64,000 nt of DNA from Lachnospiraceae bacterium UBA4631 (GTDB lineage Bacteria; Bacillota; Clostridia; Lachnospirales; Lachnospiraceae). The notes beneath the pieces were generated by a model. It did not search any database, was not told the origin of the DNA, and saw only the letters and a program-made list of their open reading frames with translations. Made by a program: the position numbers and the translations under genes. Every line of letters begins with the position of its first letter. Positions within the stretch are counted from its first letter, which is position 1. The stretch is from the NCBI GenBank assembly GCA_002406015.1, contig DHMX01000017.1:50564-114563 (forward strand). Direction: 5' to 3'. Below, piece after piece: positions 52,640 to 60,570 of this stretch.

Positions 52640-53929
52640 CTAAATAAGTTCTTTATCCAAGAGGAAATCAATCACATTTATATTCAAAATACCTTTATCA
52701 TCATACCAACGCTTTCCAATATCTTTCCTTACTACAATTTTAGGGAAAGAATCTCCTGTAAGCGTAAATGGTCTGAGTTCTACTTCTGCTTTCTCATCAG
52801 TAGGCATCGCATATGCCGACTGGATATAGGTTCGTTTTCCTCCTGAATTTACAACAAAATCAATTTCCCTTGGAGTACGAACTGAACTTCCATTGTTATT
52901 AACAGTCCTTGAATAAACAACACCAACATCAACGGAAAACTGCCTGATATTCAACTCATTATATATGATGTTCTCCATTATATGCGTCATTTCCTGCTGA
53001 CGGAAACCTATTCTTGCATTTCTAAGTCCTATATCCTCACTATAATATTTATTTGGCGAATCAAAATAGGATTTTCCTTTTACATCGTATCGCTTGCTTT
53101 CTGAAAAAAGGAATGCATCTTGCAAATGTCCGATATATGCCCGAATGGTATTGGCAGACACGCCTCCCCCTTGTTTAGACTTCAGGGTGTTTGCAATTTT
53201 GGTCGGATTTGTTAATGAGCCAACCGATGAGCAAAGTAAATCTAAAATTTGCTCCAGCACATCTTGCCTTTCAATTCTCTTACGTTCAACAATATCCTTA
53301 ATATACACTTCTGAAAAAAGTGATTTAAGATAATTCATCTTAGCTGTATCATTAGGTCTTGACAGGATAAGTGGCATACCGCCATAAAATGCGTATTCAT
53401 CAAATGCTTCGTTTTTATCTCCACCAACAGCAGAATAATACTCAGCAAAACTAAGTGGGTGTACTCTTATTTCATCACTTCGTCCTCTAAATTCAGTAAG
53501 AATATCACTGGATAGCATTTTTGAATTACTTCCGGTTACATAAACATCTAAATTTGATAAACCTCTCAAATCATTAAGAGCATCATAAAAAGTAATTTTC
53601 TTACCGTCCGGATTATACGGATTAGCCACCTCATCGCACATTTGTATTTCATCAACGAAAAGATAATATTCCTCTTTACTTTTTTCCACCTTTTCTCTTA
53701 CATACGATGAAAGAATAAGCGGATTACGATATTTAATATCTTTTGCAAGGTCAAGCTCAATCGTAATAATCTGCTCCTCTTTTACACCGTTTTCAATCAA
53801 GTAATCTCGGTATATTTTTTTAAGAAGATAGGATTTGCCACATCTCCTGATACCGGTAATTACTTTCACTAAGCCATCAAAACGATATGAAATCAACTGT
53901 TGCAGATAACTATCACGCTTAATTTCCAT
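52640..53929 (-). CDS. AAA ATPase with DUF4143 domain
   Basis: About 429 residues. The AAA part has Walker A VITGIRRCGKSYLLKKI, Walker B YYLFVDEIQMCDEV, and a sensor segment VYVTGSNSKML followed by EFRGR. The C-terminal DUF4143 region ends in a restriction-endonuclease-like fold element, PREIDFVVNSGGKRTYIQSAY. Such proteins are common, often multicopy, in gut Firmicutes and Bacteroidetes; their role is not established, with links to defence and mobile elements proposed. Preferred start is ATG 53929. The gene is framed by three copies of one repeat, which suggests that it moves or duplicates as a unit. Confidence 0.88.
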   Translation of the reverse strand: MEIKRDSYLQQLISYRFDGLVKVITGIRRCGKSYLLKKIYRDYLIENGVKEEQIITIELDLAKDIKYRNPLILSSYVREKVEKSKEEYYLFVDEIQMCDEVANPYNPDGKKITFYDALNDLRGLSNLDVYVTGSNSKMLSSDILTEFRGRSDEIRVHPLSFAEYYSAVGGDKNEAFDEYAFYGGMPLILSRPNDTAKMNYLKSLFSEVYIKDIVERKRIERQDVLEQILDLLCSSVGSLTNPTKIANTLKSKQGGGVSANTIRAYIGHLQDAFLFSESKRYDVKGKSYFDSPNKYYSEDIGLRNARIGFRQQEMTHIMENIIYNELNIRQFSVDVGVVYSRTVNNNGSSVRTPREIDFVVNSGGKRTYIQSAYAMPTDEKAEVELRPFTLTGDSFPKIVVRKDIGKRWYDDKGILNINVIDFLLDKELI

Positions 53930-53942
53930 AAAACCCACTCCA

Positions 53943-53978
53943 TTTCATTGAAAATTTCCGCCCATTAAGGCTTTTTCT
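53943..53978. repeat. Copy B of the dispersed repeat, ahead of the ATPase
   Basis: TTGAAAATTTCCGCCCATTAAGG and neighbours match the 3' half of copies A and C. It occupies the 5' untranslated region of the ATPase gene. Confidence 0.7.
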
Positions 53979-54107
53979 ATCAATATTATATATGTTTTTT
54001 ATCAGGTATTCAAGTTTCCATTAAAAATTATAGTCCAAAAAGGCTAAAATATTCAGTAAAAATACTTTTATTTTTCTCCTGATAAATCAAAAAGCTGCTA
54101 TACACTT

Positions 54108-54170
54108 GCTAACACCTCTTTATCTCACAATATGCGTATTGAAAATTTCCGCCTATTAAGGATTTTTTGT
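54108..54170. repeat. Copy C of the dispersed repeat
   Basis: TGCTAACACCTC at the start and TTGAAAATTTCCGCCTATTA in the second half, as in copy A. Between copies B and C (53979-54107) and after C to 54307 I see no gene. Confidence 0.75.
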
Positions 54171-54307
54171 TCAGCAAATTGATAAGCGTAATTAAAACTT
54201 GAACCATAAGTAATACTGTTGTTCATAGCCAACCCTCAACTTCCTTGTGCCTAGAGTATATGAAGTTTGGGCTTTATCTTGTAGTTTGCAAATATCCACA
54301 CAAATAG

Positions 54308-54348
54308 AAAAAGCCCTTTAAGAAAAGGATTCTCCTCTCTCAAAAGGC
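54308..54348 (-). terminator. Terminator of the leucine-rich-repeat gene
   Basis: GCCTTTTGAGA and TCTTAAAGGGC form an 11-bp stem with G-U pairs on the minus strand (54313-54348), followed by five Ts. It lies about 22 bp after the stop codon. Confidence 0.75.
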
Positions 54349-54369
54349 ATGTTGAAAAACCGGAAGTTG

Positions 54370-55311
54370 TTATCTATTATCCCAATTACTGACTTTCTCC
54401 TGCAAATAATCAGGAAGTTCTTTCACATCAATACCTGTATTAATGAGAAAAACTCTTTGAAGATTCGCGTGCCTGCTCAAATCAGGAAGGCAAGTGACGT
54501 GTTTAAGGTCTTGAAGCTTAATGATTTCAAGATTTGTCAATTCTTCGATAAATGAAATATCGCTGAGCTTGTTGATTCTCCAAAGTTCAATTTCCTTTAA
54601 TTTTTTTAAATTTGCCAACTCATTTAAATTACTGTTTGAATTCCAAAGAAGTGCCAACTTTTCCAAGTTTATCTTCCATAAAAACGAAAAATCTGTAAGC
54701 TTGATTCCTCTCAAGGATAATGATTTGAGTTTAGAAAGTTGATTAATCTTCTCAAGGTTTTTCTTGGCCTTTTTCCCAAGCCATAGTGTATGCAAGTTTT
54801 TGTATTTCAAAAGCCAGGTGCAATCAAATCTAATTCCTGCTCCCATCGTATCTGCCATGATAGAAAGTTCCTCAAGTTCATCTGAAAGATTTTGAATAAA
54901 TTCATAATCTATTAAATCAAAGCACTCCATATGCAATGACTTTAGGCTTAACTCTGCCAAGACAGACAAATTGATTCTGTTGGGATTACTCTTGAAATCA
55001 ATACTATCAATTTGTAACCTCTTCATATGCGGCATATTCTTTAAAAAAGATATATCAATTTCTTGACAATTCAGGAAATGAAAAAGTCGAAACGTAATGT
55101 CCGGACGTACTAAAAGTATCTGGTCTATTTTTTGATAAGCTTCATTAGGCAGACACTCAGATGTCTGTATCCATTTTAACCTCTTATTATTACCTATTGC
55201 ATTTAGCATTTGTTCATTGATATCTGCATAACCAAGCTGACTTAAAATACCATTTGTTCGGGTTTCGTTCCCTATATGAATATGTCTGTCAAAACATATA
55301 TACGCCCCCAT
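54370..55311 (-). CDS. Leucine-rich-repeat protein
   Basis: A 313-residue protein without signal peptide. From about residue 125 it carries LRR-like units of 22-24 residues (NLHTLWLGKKA, KLKSLSLRGIKLTDFSFL, LEKLALLWNSN, KLKEIELWRINKLSDISFI, NLEIIKLQDLKHV, NLQRVFLINTGI). The LTDFSFL and LSDISFI turns are like internalin-type or cytosolic Gram-positive LRRs. The first 120 residues are divergent and may include degraded repeats. The likely function is protein binding. It stands alone, with its own terminator, inside the AT-rich island. The partner is unknown. Confidence 0.82.
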   Translation of the reverse strand: MGAYICFDRHIHIGNETRTNGILSQLGYADINEQMLNAIGNNKRLKWIQTSECLPNEAYQKIDQILLVRPDITFRLFHFLNCQEIDISFLKNMPHMKRLQIDSIDFKSNPNRINLSVLAELSLKSLHMECFDLIDYEFIQNLSDELEELSIMADTMGAGIRFDCTWLLKYKNLHTLWLGKKAKKNLEKINQLSKLKSLSLRGIKLTDFSFLWKINLEKLALLWNSNSNLNELANLKKLKEIELWRINKLSDISFIEELTNLEIIKLQDLKHVTCLPDLSRHANLQRVFLINTGIDVKELPDYLQEKVSNWDNR

Positions 55312-55377
55312 AGTCTTCTCCTTTTTCTAATAACCCTAATACAATAAATTCCTATTTGTATTTCCATCATTTTAGAA

Positions 55378-55407
55378 AGTGGGCAACTCCGATTGGAATT
55401 GCCCACT
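55378..55407. terminator. Hairpin at the right edge of the island
   Basis: AGTGGGCAA and TTGCCCACT form a perfect 9-bp stem with inner TCC/GGA pairing. No T run follows. It lies upstream of the LRR gene and about 225 bp from the lysS stop. Confidence 0.5.
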
Positions 55408-55574
55408 CATCGTACTAATTATGCGATTTTTCTTGCTTGCACTTAATTTTACATCAAATGATGTAAGTTTGATGTAAATCGCTGTTTTTTCAGTTTTTTA
55501 TCAAATGAAGTATGTCCCGTTTATTTGGTAAAACGGTACATCTTTACATCACGTCGACTGTCGTCTCCGTGCGT

Positions 55575-55625
55575 TTTTCGCCTTATGTCGGTGTTCGCAA
55601 GCGAACACCGCCGCAAGGCTCAGTT
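55575..55625 (-). terminator. Rho-independent terminator of lysS
   Basis: GGTGTTCGC (55590-55598) and GCGAACACC (55601-55609) form a strong 9-bp stem, extended by outer GCCTT/AAGGC pairing. On the minus strand GAAAAACG follows. It lies just after the lysS stop codon. Confidence 0.75.
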
Positions 55626-55633
55626 TCTCCATC

Positions 55634-57700
55634 TTAATACAGCTTTGCACCAGCCGGAATATGGTCATCTACCATCAAAAGATGAAGCTTTTCTTCGCCT
55701 TCTTCTTCGTGGATAGCACTGAGAAGCATACCGCAAGACTCAATGCCCATCATAGCTCTCGGTGGAAGATTTGTGATAGCGATAAGCGTCTTTCCAACCA
55801 GTTCTTCAGGCGCATAATAAGCGTGAATACCGCTTAAAATGGTTCTGTCTGTGCCTGTTCCGTCATCAAGAGTGAACTGTAACAGTTTCTTTGACTTCGG
55901 TACTGCAACACACTCTTTAACCTTTACTGCCCGGAAATCTGACTTGCTAAATGTATCAAAATCAACTGCTTCCTCAAACAAAGGCTCAATCTTTACCTTA
56001 GAAAAATCAATCTTCTCTGTCGTTTTTACATTTTCTGCTGATACAGCAGACGTTGCCTGTGCAGCATTGTTTGCTTCATTCTTAGCTGTACCCTGGGATT
56101 TCATTGTCGGGAACAACAACACATCCCTTATCGCAGCACTATCCGTCAACAGCATAACCAGACGGTCGATTCCATATCCGATACCACCTGTTGGCGGCAT
56201 ACCAATCTCCAACGCATTCAGGAAATCTTCATCCGTATGCTCTGCCTCATCATCACCTGCGGCAGCATTTGCATCCTGTGCAGCGAACCGCTCTCTCTGG
56301 TCGATTGGGTCATTTAACTCAGAGTACGCATTACACATCTCCCAAGTATTGATAAATAACTCAAACCGCTCTACCTTCGTCGGGTCAGAAGGCTTCTTCT
56401 TCGTCAACGGAGAAATTTCAATCGGATGGTCCATAATAAAGGTTGGCTGTATTAATTCCTTCTCGCAATATTCCTCGAAGAACAAATTAATTATATCTCC
56501 CTTCTTATGGCGTGCCTCATATTCAATGTGATGCTCGTCTGCCAGCTTCTTAGCGGCGGCATCATCCGGCACTGCATCAAAATCAATTCCGGTATACTTC
56601 TTAATGGCATCATTCATCGTCATACGCTCAAACGGCTTGCCAAAATCAAGTTCAATGCCGTTATATGTGATTTTGGTGCTGCCGCATACCTTTTCTGCCA
56701 GATAACGGAACATAGATTCCGTCAGCTCCATCATTCCCTCATAATCGGTGTATGCCTGATATAATTCCATCAATGTAAATTCAGGATTATGTCTTGTATC
56801 AACACCCTCGTTCCGGAATACACGTCCAATCTCAAATACACGCTCCAGACCGCCGACAATCAATCTCTTTAAATAAAGCTCCAAGGATATACGAAGCTTT
56901 ACATCCTCATCCAGTGCATTATAATGTGTCTCAAATGGTCTGGCAGCCGCTCCGCCGGCATTGGATACCAGCATCGGAGTCTCAACCTCCATGAAATCAC
57001 GTCCGGCTAAGAAATTCCGAATCTCCTTCAAAATTAATGACCGCTTGATAAATACTTCCTTGCTCTCCTGATTCATAATCAAATCTACATATCGCTGACG
57101 ATACCGCATATCTGTATCCGTCAAGCCATGGAATTTTTCCGGAAGAATCTGTAATGATTTGGTTAACAAGGTTATTTCTTCTGCATGGATAGAAATTTCT
57201 CCGGTTTTTGTCCGAAATGCATAGCCCTTTACACCAAAAATATCACCAATATCTGATTTCTTAAAATCTGCATAAGATTCTTCACCTATCTGGTCTCTTG
57301 CCACATATACCTGAATATTTCCCTTTAAATCCTGAATATTGCAGAAAGAAGCCTTTCCCATTACCCGCTTGAACATCATTCGACCTGCGATGCTGACAGA
57401 AATAGGAGATGCATCCATAATGGCTCTTCTCTCATTATAATCCTGAGTCAGAACCTCTTTCTTCTGTTCTTCTTCAAGTCCCTCTACTACAGGTGCCTGT
57501 CTACCTGCAAGAAGCTCTGCTTCATGTGCATTATATAATTCTTTGACCTCTGAACTGTGATGTGTAACATCATATTTTGTAATTACAAATGGGTCCTTTC
57601 CTGCGGTCTGTAAGTCCGCTAATTTTTCACGCCGAACCTTCAACAACTGATTAACATCCTGCTGCTTTGGCTGATTATTCTGTCCCTTCTGCTCTGCCAT
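55634..57700 (-). CDS. lysS: Lysyl-tRNA synthetase, class II, with C-terminal tRNA-binding domain
   Basis: 688 residues. An N-terminal anticodon-binding OB fold (about 60-190) is followed by a class II core: motif 2 VFRNEGVDTRHNPEFTLMEL and motif 3 GIGYGIDRLVML. After an Ala/Thr linker near 555-575, the last 110 residues form a second OB fold of the Trbp111/MetG C-terminal type (FRAVKVKECVAVPKSKKLL, LPPRAMMGIESCGMLLSA). Ordinary bacterial LysRS is about 490-500 residues, so the extra domain is notable; it should raise affinity for tRNA. It follows greA by 71 bp. Confidence 0.95.
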   Translation of the reverse strand: MAEQKGQNNQPKQQDVNQLLKVRREKLADLQTAGKDPFVITKYDVTHHSSEVKELYNAHEAELLAGRQAPVVEGLEEEQKKEVLTQDYNERRAIMDASPISVSIAGRMMFKRVMGKASFCNIQDLKGNIQVYVARDQIGEESYADFKKSDIGDIFGVKGYAFRTKTGEISIHAEEITLLTKSLQILPEKFHGLTDTDMRYRQRYVDLIMNQESKEVFIKRSLILKEIRNFLAGRDFMEVETPMLVSNAGGAAARPFETHYNALDEDVKLRISLELYLKRLIVGGLERVFEIGRVFRNEGVDTRHNPEFTLMELYQAYTDYEGMMELTESMFRYLAEKVCGSTKITYNGIELDFGKPFERMTMNDAIKKYTGIDFDAVPDDAAAKKLADEHHIEYEARHKKGDIINLFFEEYCEKELIQPTFIMDHPIEISPLTKKKPSDPTKVERFELFINTWEMCNAYSELNDPIDQRERFAAQDANAAAGDDEAEHTDEDFLNALEIGMPPTGGIGYGIDRLVMLLTDSAAIRDVLLFPTMKSQGTAKNEANNAAQATSAVSAENVKTTEKIDFSKVKIEPLFEEAVDFDTFSKSDFRAVKVKECVAVPKSKKLLQFTLDDGTGTDRTILSGIHAYYAPEELVGKTLIAITNLPPRAMMGIESCGMLLSAIHEEEGEEKLHLLMVDDHIPAGAKLY

Positions 57701-57771
57701 GTCTTTCTTCCTTTCCTTATCGATAGAAAAGGGATTGGCAACTCCTGTACCAGTCCCTCTGCTTCATCCTA

Positions 57772-58251
57772 TTAGCTTAATCTCTGAATATCCAGAACCT
57801 TGTATTGATAATTGCCATCCGGTGCTTCCACTTCCACAACATCCCCAACCTTTGCTCCAATCAATGCCTTACCGATTGGTGCTTCATTGGAAATCTTATT
57901 CTTCAAAATATCTGCTTCCTTAGAACCCACCAGCTTATATTCTACTTCTTCATCAAATTCCATATCTAATACTTTAACGGTACATCCTACATTTACCGTC
58001 TGTAAGTCAATTTCATCTTCATCTACAACATCGACATTTTTCAGCATCTTTTCCAGTTCTTTAATTCTTGCCTCAATGTCCCGCTGTTCATCCATCGCTG
58101 CATCATACTCTGCATTCTCGGATAAGTCCCCCTGCTCTCTTGCTTCCTTAATCTTCTGAGCAATTTCCTTTCTGGTAACAACCTTCAAATGATGAAGCTC
58201 ATCCTCCATCTCCTTCAGACCTGCATATGTGATAATCATTCTCTCAGCCAT
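57772..58251 (-). CDS. greA: Transcription elongation factor GreA
   Basis: About 159 residues, the standard length. The N-terminal coiled coil has the catalytic acidic tip NAEYDAAMDEQ (Asp and Glu that rescue backtracked RNA polymerase). The C-terminal FKBP-like domain ends with ISNEAPIGKALIGAKVGDVVEVEAP. The start at ATG 58251 is the family start; a GTG 6 nt upstream is less likely. It pairs with lysS downstream, an arrangement common in Firmicutes. Confidence 0.95.
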   Translation of the reverse strand: MAERMIITYAGLKEMEDELHHLKVVTRKEIAQKIKEAREQGDLSENAEYDAAMDEQRDIEARIKELEKMLKNVDVVDEDEIDLQTVNVGCTVKVLDMEFDEEVEYKLVGSKEADILKNKISNEAPIGKALIGAKVGDVVEVEAPDGNYQYKVLDIQRLS

Positions 58252-58870
58252 TTGCACTTAATCCTTTCTACCATTTCGCACATTTTCGCCGTTTCATGCC
58301 TGATAGGCACAAACACCCAATCGTATTCATGTATTATATCTCACTCATTCTACCCTGTCAACCATCAGAACCTATGTCCATACCCACCTTCCGGGAAGTT
58401 CCGTTTCCGTTCTATCCCTCATCTGGTCATCAAAAAATATCTGCATATGATAGACATACCAATCAAACAAGGTAATGTCTATCGACTGCTCTCCTCTGCT
58501 TAAAGTGAAAGCAGTTGTAGACCCGGACCCACCCGCATAGTTGACGGTTTATTAACAAATATTTTATTTAGAAAATGGGTTATTTAGATAATAATTTATT
58601 AGAAAGCTGCTACACAATTACATAATGAAAGCGGCAAAATTTTTATAGCCTATCCCCTTTTCAGTCCTTTGTTTACAAGGTTTGAATATGTTCTTATCAA
58701 TAGGTTTTGCCAGCCCTCAAAGTTCTTTAAAAAAGATAAAACCATCTTCAACCCTGATAAATAAATGGGTGGAGGCGGTTTTTATCAACACATTTTGTCC
58801 TATATGCCTAAATTGAAGAACTTTCTGTAGTCTGCTACTTTTTTGCTACCTTTTCAATTTTTAGCAAAGA
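58252..58870. other. Gene-poor gap between greA and tRNA-Leu
   Basis: I find no gene. A tRNA-3'-end-like sequence lies at about 58510-58545 (GCAGTTG followed by GACCCGGACCCA), resembling the 3' half of tRNA-Leu 400 bp to the right. The rest is AT-rich, with scattered G-rich patches near 58770. It may be a scar of an integrated element. Confidence 0.4.
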
Positions 58871-58911
58871 AAAAAGAACCAAGAACGTTGATTTCTCAAC
58901 ATTCCCGGCTC
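58871..58911 (-). terminator. Terminator of tRNA-Leu
   Basis: A 16-bp stem with a few G-U pairs (58876-58891 with 58896-58911) and a GAAA loop on the minus strand, followed by a T run (58871-58875). It lies 10 nt past the tRNA. Confidence 0.85.
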
Positions 58912-58921
58912 TTTCGTTCAG

Positions 58922-59005
58922 TGCAGTTGACGGGACTTGAACCCGAACCCACTTGCGTGGACATGAACCTGAATCATGCGCGTATGCCAATTCCGCCACA
59001 ACTGC
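58922..59005 (-). tRNA. tRNA-Leu(CAG)
   Basis: An 84-nt gene with a full cloverleaf: acceptor GCAGTTG / CAACTGC, anticodon stem CATGA / TCATG around the loop TTCAGGT (anticodon CAG), a class II long variable arm, and a T arm with GGTTCAAGTCC. The discriminator is A, as expected for Leu. The 3' CCA is not encoded. It decodes CUG. Confidence 0.95.
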
Positions 59006-59073
59006 ATATATCCGTTGATGCCTGACGCATCACCGATTCGCCACCAGCACCAACAGACGCTATTATACATCAT

Positions 59074-60177
59074 TTATTCGCCAATTGCAATAGAATTTTC
59101 AATTAAAATTTCCATTACTTTATCATAAAGCACCGCATATGCCAAATCCTGCATTGAATAATTTTCATATATGGTGTCTGCATCCAGACTGGTATTGGCT
59201 GCACACTCCGCATTCACGTAGGCTTCTACCTCTGCTTCGGTCACTGTAAGCTTCTCTGCCTTTGCTATCTCACAAACTACCATTTTCTCTTCCATTAATT
59301 CCTTCATATAATCTTTAACGGCATCTGCGTAAGTCAGCTCTGTATATGCATTTCCGTCCTCATCCTTCAGATAAGATAAATATGTTGTATAATCAATTCC
59401 GTAGGAAGTTGCGGTATCCTTTGCTCCCTGAATTGTCTGCTCTGCCAAGGTTTCAATTTCATCCTCCGGGTAGCTGTTAAAGGTTGCATTCTCAATTGCC
59501 TTTGTAATCAGGTCTGCTTTCATCTGGCTCTCTGCTTGTGTCTTCTTATAATTTTCATAATCCATCTTCAGGGCATCCATAAATGAATTTACGGTGTCAT
59601 ACTCTGTATTTTCTGCCACCAGTTCATTCGTCAGTTCCTCCGGATATGTGGTCTTTAAAATGCTGTTAATGGTGCAGACAAAGGTTGCATCCTTTCCTGC
59701 CAACTCAGAGATTGTATTATCCTGATTTTTGTAGTCATCCGGGAATGTTACGTTGACCTCTATTCCTTCTTCCCCAACCTCATGCCCGATTAACTGGTCT
59801 TCAAAATCATCAATATATGAATGGGAGCCAATTAATAACGTTGTACCTGCCCCATCGGTGCTGCCGCCCTCAAAGGCTTCTCCGTCTGCATATCCGATAT
59901 AGTCCAGATTAATGGTATCTCCTTCCGCAACCGTTCCTTCTTTTACTTCCTCAGTTGTTCCCAACTGCTGCAGGAAGTTATCTACCTGCTCCTGTAATTC
60001 TGCATCCGTAACCTCTGTCGATAACGGTGTATACTCTATCTGCTTGTATTCGCCCAATGTAACATACTGACTATAATCCGGCATCTTCGTGCTGTCTGTA
60101 CTCTTTCCGCAGCCTGCCAGCATACCCATACACAGACCAAGTCCCATTACCATGCTCCATATTTTTAATTTCTTCAT
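59074..60177 (-). CDS. Trigger-factor-like PPIase lipoprotein
   Basis: 367 residues. The signal peptide ends in LAGC (Cys near residue 23), so the protein is lipid-anchored outside. Residues about 40-170 contain an FKBP-type PPIase domain like that of trigger factor (GDTINLDYIGYADGEAFEGGS, and FEDQLIGHEVGEEGIEVNVTFP). The C-terminal 190 residues are helical and resemble the trigger factor chaperone arms. The ribosome-binding domain is absent. It probably folds secreted proteins at the cell surface, in the manner of PrsA. Confidence 0.88.
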   Translation of the reverse strand: MKKLKIWSMVMGLGLCMGMLAGCGKSTDSTKMPDYSQYVTLGEYKQIEYTPLSTEVTDAELQEQVDNFLQQLGTTEEVKEGTVAEGDTINLDYIGYADGEAFEGGSTDGAGTTLLIGSHSYIDDFEDQLIGHEVGEEGIEVNVTFPDDYKNQDNTISELAGKDATFVCTINSILKTTYPEELTNELVAENTEYDTVNSFMDALKMDYENYKKTQAESQMKADLITKAIENATFNSYPEDEIETLAEQTIQGAKDTATSYGIDYTTYLSYLKDEDGNAYTELTYADAVKDYMKELMEEKMVVCEIAKAEKLTVTEAEVEAYVNAECAANTSLDADTIYENYSMQDLAYAVLYDKVMEILIENSIAIGE

Positions 60178-60435
60178 ATTCCAATTCCTTCCATTATATA
60201 TACATTTTTAAAAGCTAATACTAACCATACCACAATCCATTGAAAAATAAAAGATGTTCATAAAATTATCACATTTTCCTTTTTGACTACTACTAGATAT
60301 AGATGGTATATTTTCAAAATCACAAAATATTGTATCTTTTGGAATAAATTGTAACCATTTGTCATAAATTGTCTGCCATTTTACAAGAACTTCTCCTTGT
60401 TTTCTCACCTTTTTACATTTCTCTTTACATATCAA

Positions 60436-60483
60436 CCACTATATCTTGTGGTTTTCTTTAAAAATAAATCCCATATATGGTAG
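60436..60483. promoter_or_regulatory. Probable NrdR box pair upstream of nrdD
   Basis: CCACTATATCTTGTGG (60436-60451), inside arms AACCAC/GTGGTT, is very like the NrdR box. A second palindrome CCATATATGG (60471-60480) has its centre 32 bp away, three helical turns, the usual spacing of NrdR box pairs. The second overlaps the approach to the -35. nrdR is not in this window. Confidence 0.65.
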
Positions 60484-60509
60484 ACAAACCATTTTCGTGG
60501 TGCTATAAT
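60481..60509 (+). promoter_or_regulatory. nrdD promoter
   Basis: TAGACA (60481-60486) and TATAAT (60504-60509) with a 17-bp spacer. An inverted repeat ACCA-N6-TGGT lies in the spacer. The nrdD start follows about 60 bp later. Confidence 0.8.
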
Positions 60510-60570
60510 GTTTTCTCGAAGGGTTTTGAAACGATACCAAATATAATGAAACAAGGTGGGGAAACAAATT

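Noticed and set aside
55378..55633. Possible small RNA between the LRR gene and lysS
   Set aside because: Two hairpins are present, but no promoter that would give a defined transcript. They are better explained as terminators.
58770..58870. Possible phage integrase remnant left of tRNA-Leu
   Set aside because: The reverse strand has a short KKVADYRKFFNLG-like string, but stops interrupt it and no catalytic motif can be seen.
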